64,000 nucleotides of DNA from Leptasterias polaris (taxonomy: Eukaryota; Echinodermata; Asteroidea; Forcipulatida; Asteriidae). Position numbers and translations under genes: made by a program. Where the stretch lies: the NCBI GenBank assembly GCA_037783415.1, contig JAZGTN010000037.1, positions 5,938,501 through 6,002,500 of the forward strand, given 5' to 3'. Shown here one piece after another: positions 22,187 to 34,551 of the stretch (position 1 is the first letter of the stretch; each line of letters begins with the position of its first letter). The notes under the pieces are model-generated. The model saw only the letters and a list, made by a program, of their open reading frames with translations. It searched no databases and was not told the DNA's origin.

Positions 22187-22920
22187 CACAGTTAAAAATA
22201 TTTAAGCAACTTGTTTAAAATTTTAAACAACCGCTGTTTAACCAGGGCACATGAACAACTGTTGTTCAAACTGTTGAACAACCAGGGTTGTTTAAAGTTT
22301 AAACATCAGGTTGTTCAAAATTTTAAACAATCTTTTAAACAACTACTTTTAAACAACTGGGGTTGTTTAAAGATGGTTGTTTAAACAACCTGTGTTGTTT
22401 AGAGTTTAAACATCTAGTTGTTCAAAATGTTAAACATTTTCTTAAACAACTCCCTTTAAACAACTGGAGGTTGTTTAAAACAACTTTGGTTGTTTAAATG
22501 AGGTTGTTTAGTACAGTTGTACGTAATAGCAGTACTTCATAAAAATTGTAATTTTAAAAGGCGAAATTACACTTAACAATTGTCACACAGAAACGTACTT
22601 GAGTTGGCAACTCTGCAAATTTATTTTCACAATAATTCTTTACATCCAAATGTTTTACGAGACATTGTGTGGTGGTTTTATTGGTCTAAATAATGTATAA
22701 TGTGTGATCATGTATAGTTGCAGTAACTTTTTGACAGCCAATAACCAATTGTTTTCTATGGAATTATCGACTATTACACTGAAAGTCAAACAAACATTTT
22801 AAGCTTCATGTCTGCTAAAACCATGGTTTTTACCTGTGTCCAACAGCAGTTTGTTAATCTACATTTGTACTACAGTCTTGAATAGCTCTAATTCCAAACG
22901 AGAAACTTTGGGTCCACAAA

Positions 22921-24430
22921 TACCGTATTTTCCTGCGGATAAGACGCGTCTTATCTGACTTTTTAGACCCCCAAAACATCGGTGCGTCTTATCTTTCGAT
23001 GCTCTTGTCTGCTGACGATTGATTTTTTGGGGGATGATCACTGCGTACAATAATACCTTTATTTTGTCCAGTTCAAATCAACGGTCTTTGTGTGAAGAAT
23101 CCTTACTCAATAATGCGGTCAAACAAGGCTCAACTGTCCAGACACTGAGACCGTATTTTCATTCCAACAATGCCGCAATCCCCCAGACTGTCCTTTCATT
23201 CCAACAATGCCGCAACTTGTTCATCCCCCATGACCGTGCTTTCATTCCAACAATGCCGCAATGTGTTGGTACTTTCGGTCCAACAGACGTCGGCGTCGTA
23301 CAAACGTTTTTCTGTGTGGCCGCGTATTCGTTCCGAAAATGCTGCAATCAGATTTACTGTCAATGCTGTTGTACAAACGGCATTCACCCAACCTCTATTG
23401 TGTGGTGAACTTTGAGAGTTTTTATTGTACAGAATATCTCCGAAGTGTGCTTTAGGCTTGACGTACTATTTAAGGATGGGATAATTAAGTACCAATGTTT
23501 GTTGGCCTACCTATACGAATTGCACTTTCGTTTGTTTGATTAAACGTTCAAATATTCATTTGAGAGATGGTTCATGTGTCTGTTTCGTTTATTTCATTTA
23601 TCAAATAAAAAAATGATCCTTGAAAACAAGGTAATGATCCTTGAAAAAAAAACTAACATTATTAAAGAAGAGGAGAGATGTTTTAAACAAATATCTTATG
23701 AACGAGATTATAAGTTTGAAATAAATAAAAGAACTTTAAAACAAAATCTTATGAACGAGATTAACAAATTAAAGGTTTGAAATAATGGAAAAGAATTTTA
23801 TATACAAAAAAAATAAATTACAAAAACTTAAACAAATATATATAATGAAACATTTTGTGACGGGATTATTTGCGTAAGGTAGGCCGCGCCTATATATAAA
23901 GGCGACGCTAGTTTTGGTATTAGTCACCAGTAGAGGGCGCAACATCTACTGGCTCGGAGGGACTTAGACTGGTAACCTGTCTTTATCAGCAAGGATCCTC
24001 GTTGTGGGACGTCGGATGTTCAGGCTAGGAGGGCCTGGGTTCGTGTTGCAATATCTTCAGACAGTGCGTGGACCATTGTTTCTGGCCGCTGATTGGGCCG
24101 GACTTCATATTATTAACAATGCACAGCGTTGGCTGAATGGATGGACGAAGGTCGGTATCAATTTACGTTGGTCTTTTCTGCATGGCTCTACACGCCCATG
24201 TGGTTACGGTTTCATTCATGCTTCGAATAGTGTGAACTCTCCAAAAGGCAACAAAATGACGTCTTTGTGTCAATGTACCGACACCGGGTGGCGCCTGGTG
24301 TTCTTCTGTGTGCTGTTAAACATGCGTCTTGTGCGGCGGTGCGTCTTTTCTGCTGACGATTGAATTTTTTTGGGGTCATTTTAGGGTCCTGCGTCTTGTC
24401 CGCCGAGCGTCTTATCAGGAAAATACGGTA
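22921..24430. mobile_element. Nested inverted-repeat element, TACCGTATTTTCC ends
   Basis: Begins TACCGTATTTTCCTG and ends CAGGAAAATACGGTA; the next bases inward (GATAAGACGC and GCGTCTTATC) also pair. Inside, GACGATTGA(T/A)TTTTTTGGGG sequences recur near both ends, and the word ATTCCAACAATGCCGCAA occurs three times at about 23,160-23,260. Several short frames exist but none matches a transposase I know. Superfamily not assigned; TA may be the target. Confidence 0.65.
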
Positions 24431-25009
24431 TGTGAATATTGTTTGTTCGCAATTTCCATACTGTAATTTCTGTACATTGCCTTTGGGTCTGTAAATTAAT
24501 TATTTTTTCCACAACCACATATTGTAATTTTTATAAGCATTTCAATATCATGTCTTTAAAATGATACATTTCCCTTTTCAGATAAAGTTCCATTTTAAGA
24601 AACAAATTCAGTCCTTCGGTCTTAAAAACACCCAAGTTTCCTAATATTAAAAAAGGTGTTTTTTGTGATAATTGCTGAAAGAGAGTATCATCTTGAATAA
24701 TAAGGCCTATAGAGAATAGACCAAGGTTTTCATCTTTTTCTAGCCAAGGCATCTGTTTCACAGTTATTATACCACATTGTTGTATTTCTTTTGTGAACCT
24801 TTTTTTGCACTCAACTATTTGAAACATGAAATAATTTTTTTTCAACCTTAATAAAGTTGCTGCTTTTGCCAACGCTTGAAATTCAATAGCCTGTCTTTTC
24901 CTGATAACAAACATCTGGGGAAGATGCGCCGATCATACAGCCATGATGTACGGTTGTGATGACTGTGTCTTGTCGATAGTTCTCAAGTAATGTCATATCA
25001 GTCCCCTCC

Positions 25010-25100
25010 TGTAAAAATAATAATAATATTTAAAATTTATATTGCGCCCCTTACATACAAAATGATCAAAGGCGCAGACACATGTTAAAAAGCACAGAAT
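25010..25100 (-). repeat. LINE/SINE 3' tail fragment
   Basis: ATAATAATAATATTTAAAAT followed by TTATATTGCGCCCCTTACAT and AAAGGCGCAGACAC. This matches the layout of the LINE tail at 53,646-53,770 (short AT repeat, then a GCGC word, then a second GCGC word). Confidence 0.5.
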
Positions 25101-26402
25101 GGAAGAAAACGACAAAGAAAAAAGACTGATCACCAAGCCAGTGCCCAAACAAAAGTGAAAAATGTGAAAAAACATGTTGAAGAAATCTGACAAAATTAGG
25201 ATGTACATGTACATGTAATATGTGTTTGACTCATGTCTATATGTAATAGAGTCAAACTCCATATGTCAAGAAATATGGACATTAGAATGCCCAAACAAAT
25301 AAAGTATCAAAACAGTGTACCTTTATTCTTTAACAGCTCCAAAAAGAGAGAATTTCTCCAGATTTCTTGTCCCAGCAAGTGCGAGGGGTAAGCATGCAGC
25401 TACATGTAGGCATTCCAGTCTCTACACAGTGAGTGGGGCTAGCCTGCCAGTAACAAAATAAAGTAGGCTGAACGTTAAACAAATAACAACAAGAAACTCT
25501 CCAAGTCTGTCTTATGAAGTTATGTAAGCCATGAAAGATGAATGATCAGATCAAATAATAAATACCTTAAAAATAGGCATATATTTCTTAGGGCTAGGCC
25601 TTCCACATCTTCTGAACTACATGTAGGCCTACAGCTACACAGTAACTACATGTATCTACAAACAAGTCTTCGCTGAACGGCTTCTGTCGGTTTGACTATG
25701 TACACGTATTCGACATTGCAGTCGAAGTATGCACACAGGACGTTTGTGTACACACAAGCCCTAAACTTTGTAACCTTTGACCCTTTGAATTTGAAGTGCA
25801 ATGATTGTTCATACAATAATACAACAAAACAGCACAGTCGTGATTCTTGCAGCTGTAAATTATAAGCTGAAATTTTTAGGTAAGCAGATGACTTCGACGG
25901 CAGTGGTAGGCCCATGTATACAACAGTAATATTTCATTCATCCCCATAAAAAGCTCAGCCCAGGAGGCGGGGTGGTAAGTATAGTACAGTGATCCTGTAC
26001 TTTCGCCCACATTTTTTATTTATTTTTTACTCTAGTTTAAAGGACAACAACCCGTAATTAAGAACGAAAGTGGAAAGTTCTTGTCAGATTTCTTGAAACA
26101 TTAGATTTATGACATCAAATGTCGAATAACTTACCTCTAAATGTGTCAAAACCCCAATCTGCCAGGATTTCCAGAACTCGTTGTCTGCCGCCATGACATG
26201 AGATACAATCGGCGGGAAATACATCACGTGACGACGCTTGACGTAATTTTAAACAATGTTGTTTAAAACATAACTCATTCACTCTATTGCGTTTTAAACA
26301 ACGCGTGTTTAAATAATAAGAGTTCTTTCTGAGCAACGTTGTTTAAAGTTTTAAACAATTCATTTTAAACAGCGCTATTTTAAACAGCGTTTTTACTGTG
26401 CA

Positions 26403-27339
26403 CGAGACCATGTGGGGGAGAGTGACAAACTCTCACCGCCTCCAGTCTCTCCGTCCGACTATAGTTCAACAATTTAGGTTGTCTGTTTTACCTGATGGGT
26501 CGGGAAGTCCTGGGTTTGTGTAGGCGCAAACCGCTCCTTTTACTTGTTGTCAGGTAAAAGAAGCGGTTTGCCCCTTTCAAACATCCGAATAAAGATAAAT
26601 ACATAACAAGTAAAACAAACTAAAAGTAAAAATCATTGAAGATTATCTGTTTATGATAAAGATTACGTAAGATGACAAGTGTAAGTTAAAGAGACAAGTG
26701 TAAATTAAAGAGAACATTTACTTTATTAATATGTGGATATTAAGTTATCAGAAAAACCAACAAAACGGCGAAACATCTGATTGAAAAACGAGCCAATGAA
26801 AAGGTTTTGCAAATAAAGCGATAGTTCAGATGTAAAACAAAATACGGTAAAGCATTAAGGGGGTATTATAGTTGCACAGAATTAGCTCAAAAAATTAGCG
26901 ACTCTATTTCTACAAAGGCGTTAAACAAAAAACAATAGATGTTATAAAAATGTAAAAATTACTTAATTATTATAGTTTCAAGTTGTGTTAGTTTAGTTAA
27001 CATTTGTATAAATACATTATATAACTTCAAGAATATGAAACTAATATTTAATGTATTTATTTTAAGAAAGGACTCCACCCACTGATGTTTATCTAGAGCC
27101 TGAGTTTCTCTGTTGTTGCAAAGACCTGTAAAACCATTATAGTAACAACTTTATTTATTGACGGTAGCCATGTCACATCGAAGATGATTTACAACTGGCC
27201 ATCATAAAACACATTAAAACAAATTACATTCAAAATTAGAATATTAGGCTAAACTTATAATTATGAGCTCCCAATTTTAATTAAAAAAATTAATAGGGCG
27301 ATACAGTGTAAAAACACCGTTAAAACAGGCAATACGTTA
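26403..27339. other. Non-coding tract with 54-bp hairpin
   Basis: The stretch is A/T rich and without genes. At 26,522-26,575 GCAAACCGCTCCTTTTAC and GTAAAAGAAGCGGTTTGC form a hairpin of about 23 pairs around a TTGTTGTCAG loop. In B (44,491-44,544) the stem is better paired at its base, A carrying one G-to-C change. Confidence 0.5.
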
Positions 27340-29189
27340 TTAAAGGGACACACCGGCTTCGTTGGGCTATTTTGGCTACAAAATAGGCTGAAACATGACT
27401 CCCAAGGTCTTCCAGGAATGGAGAAGAACGGTTCCTAAAAGAAACCATCAATTTTGTCCGTTTTTGAGCATTTTTCAAAAAACAAAGGTCACATATGGGT
27501 TATCCGAACCACAATTTTGGTTCGGATAACCCTCGTAATTTTTGGAGTTAGTTTTACTTCCAGCCGTATACAAATTAATTACTGTACCGAATTCAACTCT
27601 GTTTTCATGAGTATTTGACAAAAGAAAATACGTATTCAAATTATGGATACAACTTGTAAATAATTACACAAAATCGAACGTAAGATTTTATTTCAGAGAG
27701 TACGAGTAACGGAAGCGTGTTTTACAGTACACAGCGTGGGGGCTAGCTACGCGTCACACAGGGGCAATCGTGTAGCTGGCTGGCAGTGTCTCGGCTGGGC
27801 TCAGCGCGACGGAAACCCCCGAGCCAAGAGATAGCTGTACCTGGAAGCCCATGAACGTGGGAGGGGTAGGGAGCGAGACCACCAACTACATTGTTGTCAT
27901 TGCGGGTTTGTTAGTCGGTAAACCTCGCTGATAGAATCCGCTGTTTCAAAATCGCAACGTTTCAATGCTCTGTGTACGTTCCTTCCCCCGATTTGTACCG
28001 AATTTCTTGGTAATTAAATAAGATTTATGTCAATACATAGGAATACCACTTTTATATTGACGGTGCAATTAGGTTAAACAATTTGTGTGACAAATTACAA
28101 AAAACGAGCCACCCCCCAAAAAACAGCCCCTGAAAAAGAAATTAAAAATTAAAAGGTGAAATACCTCACTCGAAATTTCTTTTTCCATCTCTCGACTCAC
28201 AAAATTCCAACAAAATCATTTCGTTTCCTCAAAATATTATTTAATTCAATCAAAAAACATAAAATATATATTTTTATTTTGTGAACGAAGTGTGTTTTTC
28301 TCTAGGTAATGAAATAGATTTTTCCTAGAAAATATATTTTTGTTCCTTCGAACACGGTTTCTTTCCCCCGAATTACGATTTTGTTCCCCAGAAATATGCT
28401 TTTGTTCCCTCGAAATGTGTTTTTGTTCGCACAAAATATACTTTCGTTTGCTCAAAATATGATTTCGTTCCACAAAAATACGCGTTATTTCCACCGAAAG
28501 GGGATTTCGTTCCCTAAAAACAAGCTTTCGTTTCCTCGAAATACGACTTTGAATTGTTTGCCCGAAATATACTTTCGTTCATCCGAAATATGCTTTCGTT
28601 CCCTAAATTATACCCTTTCGATCGTTCCCTCGCAATGAGATTTTGTTCCCCAAAATTCCTCTTTCGTTCCCTTAAGATAGCTAGCTTTTGTTCCCTCAAG
28701 ATAGATTTCGTTCTCTTAAATTCCAATCACACCAATTTTGTTAAATTCCCTTGTGAGGGGCGACTTTGAGAGGGGACGAGTTTGTATGTGAGGGGGAGAC
28801 TTTGCTAGGGGCGACTTTGTAGTTGGTGACTTTGTAATTGGCGACTTTGCTGGGGGGCGAGTTGACTGGTTTCCGTGTCCGTTGTTTATACACACTTTCA
28901 GATGGATAACGTAGACTGGATCCTCATGCCTTGCCGTAGTAAAACACTTATATAAACAGAGCACCAGTCTACTTGCAACAGTGCGCAGCATGCATCCCGT
29001 AAATTTGCACTTGCAACGGCTGGTAAAGCGTATACGCTGACCTCTGACCGCTTTTATTTTTTTCGGTTATTTCTCGTTAATTACGTGATATTTTTGTAAA
29101 AAAAATATATATAAAAACCATCTTGAAATAATTGTCTTTGATTCTACTTGACTAAATTACGCAAACAGTTAACTGGTGTGTCCCTTTAA
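27340..29189. mobile_element. Non-autonomous transposon Z (duplication A)
   Basis: Ends TTAAAGGGACACACCGG and CTGGTGTGTCCCTTTAA are inverted repeats with TTAA at both edges. Interior, in order: a perfect 14-bp hairpin (27,497-27,532, GGGTTATCCGAACC with its complement), a GC-richer block at 27,720-27,910, a degenerate minisatellite of about 27 bp built on TTCGTTCCCTCGAAATATG (28,170-28,720), and a G/T-rich block with repeats of GGCGACTTTG (28,740-28,860). Short ORFs within the minisatellite are repeat artefacts. Further copies at 45,292 and 34,153. Confidence 0.8.
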
Positions 29190-29559
29190 AATATCATAGA
29201 ATACAAATTTAGGAAAAATATGCAAGTCACATATCGGTCAGCTGCGGAGATTTGCTGAAAAGAAACGGTCTGTGTTGAAGGTCATTCGTTTTTACTAAAT
29301 TGCACAACCTTGGCCGGGAAACGAGTGCTCAGTATTTGACGTGCACAATAATAGGCAACTATTGTTTTCACTGTAAACTATTAATGAAGTGCGCCACATG
29401 AAGTTACAACGTCTTTCAGCTGGGGGAGGAAGGGCGGGGGGTAAAGGGGGTGCACCGTGTTTTGTTCTCACTTAGATAATAAACCAGTCTTGTATAGCAT
29501 TAGTGTATTAGCGCATTCAGTGCTGTTGTGCCACTTACTGTTTGTTAATTGTGTATTGC

Positions 29560-29732
29560 TGTAAGGGATTATTCTTCCCGCGTGGACATAATTATTCGCT
29601 CCGGATTATCGGCGATATCTCAAAAACGCGACCATCTTTCGAAATGAAATTTTCACAGGTTAGTTTTATGGTTTATATCTACATTTAACAATCGAACAGT
29701 TCCAAAAACCAAAGTTGTTCCTTGCCTTTAAA
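29560..29732. repeat. MITE family X, partial copy (duplication A)
   Basis: Right part only, from GGGATTATTCTTCCCGCG to CCTTGCCTTTAA. Counterpart in B at 47,563-47,745, which retains about 13 bp missing here. Confidence 0.65.
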
Positions 29733-29929
29733 TATAAAAAAAAGCACAACTAAATATTTGAAAAACACCGTACATAGTGCGGCCTTCAGACTTCAAAAAG
29801 CTCTACTCTTCGCCTTGAATATTTTTGTGGGTTTTGAGGCATTGAATGGTCATGAGGTATCAATTTATGTTCACGGTAACACCATGTATTTACTTCGCTG
29901 TACAGATTTTGTTCAGAACTTGCTAATTA

Positions 29930-30130
29930 TTATATTGCCGCGGAGTAGATTTCGGAATTCGGGAGACTACTTAGTTCTGAATTTCTGAACTGTCCTGCTT
30001 ATCTGGAAATCTGATGGAACTACTTTTCGCTTTATAGTGGATCGAGTGGACTTCTCGTTATTAACTTCACTGCCGCGGACTCAGTTCTAATTTGTCTAAA
30101 TGTTTTGACTAGCTTGAATAATTCAAGCTA
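29930..30130 (-). repeat. Dispersed repeat, inverted relative to 5820-6085
   Basis: Reading the minus strand, the order of the 5820-6085 repeat is kept: GACTAGC stem, AACTGAGTCCGCGGCAGTGA, GAAGTCCACTCGATCCACTA, GGACAGTTCAGAA and CCGCGGCAATATA. The CTGACGA of the hammerhead-like core is lost. Confidence 0.6.
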
Positions 30131-30476
30131 GGGGAGAGGTGCACTTTATACGAGACCGTATTTATGTGTCTATGTTTAATTTATGATGACGTACTGCCTG
30201 GGGAAAAGCTTCTTCTTATACATAAAGCGAATAAACTATCTTGTGGGACAGTCAATCTAATTATCATTGTTCCGTGAAGAGCGCGTATCTATAATTCTAC
30301 ATTACAGAAATGTTATTTTCAGCAATTAAAAAGGACATCATTGTCAGTGTCACTATGGCAACTGGAAATCTAATTGTGGTGCGCACTATTTGAATTTTTG
30401 ATAAAGCAGAACCTATCAGACAAGTGGAAAGAAATGTGGGTCAGAAAGATGTAATACGGGGTTCCGGTAATGATAT

Positions 30477-31571
30477 TGTGGCGGGACACCCTCGAGTCAG
30501 CGACTAGGTCGATGAAGACCAGACACAACCCAGGGTGATTATCCAACCCCAATAATATTTATTAACCTTATGCAAGGGTGAGCGGCTACCCAGACAAAAG
30601 GGGGGATAATAACGAACGGCGGCTATGCCTAGGGGCAGTTCGTTTGGTGGAAGTTTACCACCGATTGAGAATGATATTCCTACTAGCTAGAATCAGAGCA
30701 ATCACCAGAAACCTCAATAAACCTCACAAGGATACCAGGTCTCCAATAACAGTAACAATGGTTTTATTTCTCATAAACGTTCAATGAATCACTCAACAAT
30801 AATAGTAATTACACAACCAGGTAAAGATAATAAACCTCACCTAAATGTAATAAACCTCAGTAATACAAACAAGTATAGTAAGCAGCATAAACCTCAGTCG
30901 GCCCAGCGCTAAGAATCAGCCTTGCCAAACACAGGTATACCTCACACTGTATTATGCTAATAACCCTCACAGACTGGCAAGTCTGCCCAATTGAACTTCA
31001 TGCGGATTACAATAACCCTCTCTAAAGAACTCGTCAGCGCTACTCTAACCCTCCGGGTAGCCCGCACAGTGATCGCAACTGAATCGTATCTCAGCCGTCC
31101 TACACCAACGTGTATTCAACGGCATACAACTCACACAACCTTCCAATGCTTCAGCCTTCCCCCGATAAAGGTTACCCAATTCACGCTCTACAACTCCGAG
31201 CCTTACATTAACATAAAGTTTACTTATACAGTAAAACCCACCTCGCTATATCTCTCTCGCTGAACGTAGAAACACAACGGGTCACACAGCTCAACCACCA
31301 GCTAAAGATAACGCACACAGTAGCAGTGGGAACACGCAATTTGGTCTCAGCACAGTGCCAACGCACAGTTCACGGTCACAGAACTAGAACACTAACAGTA
31401 CTAGAGCAACAGACTACATCAAAAACACTAGACCAAATAAGCCCAATAAGTGGCGGGAAACCCAGCGCTGCTCGCTTATAAGAACCCGCTAGCACCCCCC
31501 GCAAAGCACAATGCGCACTGCGTCTTTTGGTGCACTAAACTTCACCAGGTCTACCCCCCTGTTCCGTCACA
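30477..31571 (-). mobile_element. Solo LTR-like unit, only in copy A
   Basis: Starts TGTGGCGGG and ends CCGTCACA (TG...CA with inverted tips), flanked by ATAT on both sides (30,473-30,476, 31,572-31,575). Copy B has the empty site with one ATAT at 48,504-48,507. On the minus strand it begins TGTGACGGAACAGGGG and has TTCTTATAAGCGAGC, a plausible TATA region, so minus is the likelier orientation. Words such as AATAAACCTCA recur within. No internal coding region, so it is a solo LTR or a small LTR derivative. Confidence 0.8.
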
Positions 31572-31632
31572 ATATGTATGTCGCGGGATTCATTAGTTGC
31601 ATGTTCCTAAGAGTAATGCGGGCACAATCCAG

Positions 31633-31888
31633 CTAGCTCATGGAGGGAAATATTTTGCGTTTTTGCATTATTCGAGAACGCAACATCCCTAGTAAGGTGT
31701 TTTTTTAAATACATTTCTCGTATACGCAATATAAGGAGCACTAATTGCTATCAAACCAAACTAGCTCATGGAGGGAAATATTTTGCGTTTTTGCATTATT
31801 CGAGAACGCAACATCCCTAGTAAGGTGTTTTTTTAAATACATTTCTCGTATACGCAATATAAGGAGCACTAATTGCTATCAAACCAAA
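31633..31888 (+). repeat. 128-bp tandem duplication, only in copy A
   Basis: The block beginning CTAGCTCATGGAGGG is present twice here (31,633-31,760 and 31,761-31,888) with no difference that I saw. Copy B has it once from 48,565. Confidence 0.9.
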
Positions 31889-34152
31889 CTGATATTATTT
31901 TTGCGTAACTACTCCCCAAAAAATTCAAATAAAACCATCAAAAACTACTATCAGATGAAAAACTAAACATTGCCAAACACACATGAAAATGTAAACACAG
32001 GGAAACAAACATTTAACTTGCACGTGTATTTTCATTAGACTCAAGTTCCCCTGGTTATAGTCAATGGGTTAATTAGTATGAATTCTTCCCTCGAGCAGCA
32101 CGATCCAAAAGAATTGTTGCGTTGCTTGAGTTTCTCTTTAATTACCCGCTCATTTTAAGTGAATGTAATTTTCAGGGTCTCTCGGTCTCGCCATTGCGTA
32201 GAAACGAGTTAATGTCAAATAATATTAGAGTTCAACATTGTAACTACTGGCTACAGCTGCATTTGATATCACATCTTTATTTCAATTAATCGATATTCTC
32301 AACCTCACCTCAGCCCATCCCGACCCCTCCCACTCAGACCCCCATTCTAATAAAACAAAATTAAAATAAATAAACAAAATTATAGGTAGATAGGCCTACA
32401 TAAACACACACACCTTTTTGCACATTAAAGTTCCTTGAAAAGTAATTTCGGTCACAAGAAATAATGTTTCGAATCAGTACAGAAAGACATTAGTTCTGGT
32501 GCTATTCCCATTAAAAATGAGAAATTTTGAGACAATTTATTATCTATAGCAAGATCGAGATCACCATACTGCTAATATTCATCATTTGGGAATGAAGCTG
32601 CGAAGCGTCAAATGATTTTCCATACTGGACTCCAATATTAAATTGCGGAATGTCGCGGCATTAAATACATGGCAAGATGATGGTATACGTGACGCGTGTT
32701 CCACCAAATAAATGACAAGGATCTGCGAGTGGGGTACACAATTTAAATATTGGACAGGTACCCATCCAATGTGGATACTTATCGGGCGCGTTTCAGCATC
32801 GTTCCGAAAATGGTCGTTCCCCGCCCGATTGTCCAAACGAAGCAAGGTCGTGTCACGGCACACAAGGTTGTGTCTTACACGGAGTCGTTCACGTTGTAAA
32901 GGGTTTTTAGAGTTTTCAAGTCTGGGATGGACTGTTTCTATTCTGTGGTTATTGAGAGAAAACAAAATCAAATCAAATGGATCTATACGTATGGAATTTA
33001 TAAAAACAAGTATCGAGTGCATTTCGTAGTGCATTGTCTCATAATAATATAAGCCCAAGGTAAAAAGTGGCTTTTCCGTTCCACTCACCTCGAGAAATGG
33101 AAAATTCCAGATTTCACCTCGTGATTTTCATTCTGCAACAATGCACTCACACTGGCCTATACCTCCAATATTTGTGTAATATTGATCGCTGTGTTCGTCA
33201 TTGTGAATTTCAATAACAACTAATCGTCAGCAGAAAATTAATATCAAGGCTCCAGAGATCACACTTTGACAGACGGACATGTTTTTACGCGAGTCTTTTT
33301 ATCTAGCGGCTATACGAGGCTCTTTGGCAGGAAGGATCCAGAAGAACTCCCAGCAGGGTTGCAGGGGAGGACAGGGACTGGATCAGCACTAAACCGTCTT
33401 TATACGAAGGCTTAAAGGTGACGTACACCCACGTCCCCTTGTTTCCGAGCTGTTAAGTGGTCGTGGAAAAACCGTAAAACTAATAGATAAGTCTTTCCGA
33501 TCACTTTATGAAAATAGTCTATTCGATTTGCAGTGTAGTTTCCACGATCCATGACCGCATGTATCGTGGAAACCAGGCAGAGAAAATAGGAAAAGAAATC
33601 TTAATTATCATGTTTTATAGCTCGAAAAAGTGGATGGTCACTTCCATTATTCCGTATGTTCATTGTTTTTATAAATCAGTAGTGTTGTTTCAACCATTTT
33701 AATGGTTGGTAATGTAGTGCTTATCTCCAGACCCAGGGTGTTCTGCTTTTAATTGAGAAGACTTTTTATTTTACACTCTGTGTGTGGAATGGAGTGTGTC
33801 AGCCTCATGTGATTGAGTATACAGGTTTTGCCATCCAATTTCCAAATACATCTTCTGAATGATGGCCACCACTTTGATTTGTCGGTAGACGCCATTATTC
33901 GAGGTTTCTTAGCATGTCATTGTTGTTCGACGTCGACGACAAAACTAGAAGCATTAAAATTAGCATATTTTCTTGAATTCTGAATGATTGAATTATTGAC
34001 CAATTATAGAATGGGCTTAGAAAAGTCCCCCGTAACCCTAGCTTGTTTTGTGTTTATGTTCAATCAACTGCTACTATACCTTCTTGTGTATAGGGGTTGG
34101 CGCTGTGGGCGCCACCCCCTTATCTCCGCGACTAAAATGAAGGTTCACCAAC
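31889..34152. other. Non-coding tract to the end of copy A
   Basis: No gene recognised. Compared with B (48,692-50,893) it has a 31-bp and a 52-bp block missing from B (near 32,700 and 33,090), and B has extra bases near 50,640. Two small perfect palindromes are kept in both copies: GTTTCCACGAT with ATCGTGGAAAC (33,537-33,571; one mismatch in B) and GGGGTTGGCGC with GGCGCCACCCC near the right edge. Confidence 0.4.
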
Positions 34153-34551
34153 ATTGAAACCTCGCGATTATGAAACAGCGAGGTTTACGGACTAACAAAC
34201 CCGCAATGACAACAATGTAGTTGGTGGTCTTGCTCCCTACCCCTCCCACATGTTCATGGGCTTCCATGTACAGCTATCTCCTGGCTAGGGGGTTTCCGTC
34301 GCGCTGAGCCCCGCCGAGACACTCTGCCCGCCAGCTACACGAATTTAGTTTGTTTCGCTTGGGTGACCTGATCACAAGGTGTGGCCCGTTACGTCACGTT
34401 ATATATATTTGAATATTCTGAATATTCAAAAAATCACCGAGTCGTGTTGCTATATAAATGCGATGATCCGTTCCAACATACCAGTTCAGGCCAACGCATT
34501 TCTGCTGTGTGCATATGTTTTCAGATAGACACTATTAAATCTGATACGATG

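Larger units (their letters stand above)
22187..26400. mobile_element. CACTA-like element with TTTAAAC subterminal repeats, only in copy A
   Basis: Copy B has the uninterrupted target at 44,370-44,371, so the limits are exact. Ends are CACAGTTAAAA and TTTTTACTGTG, with the dinucleotide CA on both sides (22,185-22,186 and 26,401-26,402). The first 320 bp and last 160 bp are packed with TTTAAACAAC and GTTGTTTAAA words in both orientations. Subterminal repeats plus CACnG ends and a 2-bp duplication fit animal CACTA (EnSpm/CMC) elements. No transposase was recognised in the 4.2 kb, so it is non-autonomous. Other elements lie inside (22,921-24,430; 25,010-25,100). Confidence 0.82.
16243..34152 (+). 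repeat. Segmental duplication, copy A
   Basis: Direct repeat partner of 38,836-50,893. Similarity starts at TACACACTAAATCG and ends at GAAGGTTCACCAA in both copies. The shared content, in order: MITEs X and V, tRNA-like repeat, GPCR, hairpin, transposon Z, partial MITE X, and a long non-coding tract. A is longer because it contains three mobile elements absent from B (17,439-18,444; 22,187-26,400; 30,477-31,571) and a doubled 128-bp block (31,633-31,888). Substitutions are rare: in the GPCR I noticed only two, both silent. Confidence 0.97.

Noticed and set aside
23160..23260. Three ATTCCAACAATGCCGCAA repeats as a possible CRISPR-like array
   Set aside because: Eukaryotic context, only three units, uneven spacing, and inside a nested DNA transposon.
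24004..24363. 119-aa ORF in the nested inverted-repeat element
   Set aside because: Single short frame running into the element's terminal repeat; no transposase motif.
28246..28770. Arg/Asn-rich ORFs on both strands in transposon Z
   Set aside because: Translation of the TTCGTTCCC minisatellite, with poorly conserved unit number.
30991..31263. 90-aa ORF within the LTR-like unit
   Set aside because: Short, low complexity, inside a non-coding LTR; no gag or envelope features.
32582..33088. Overlapping ORFs on both strands (168 and 105 aa), also in B
   Set aside because: Frame is disrupted differently in B by a 31-bp deletion near 49,500, giving different N or C termini; no domain recognised.
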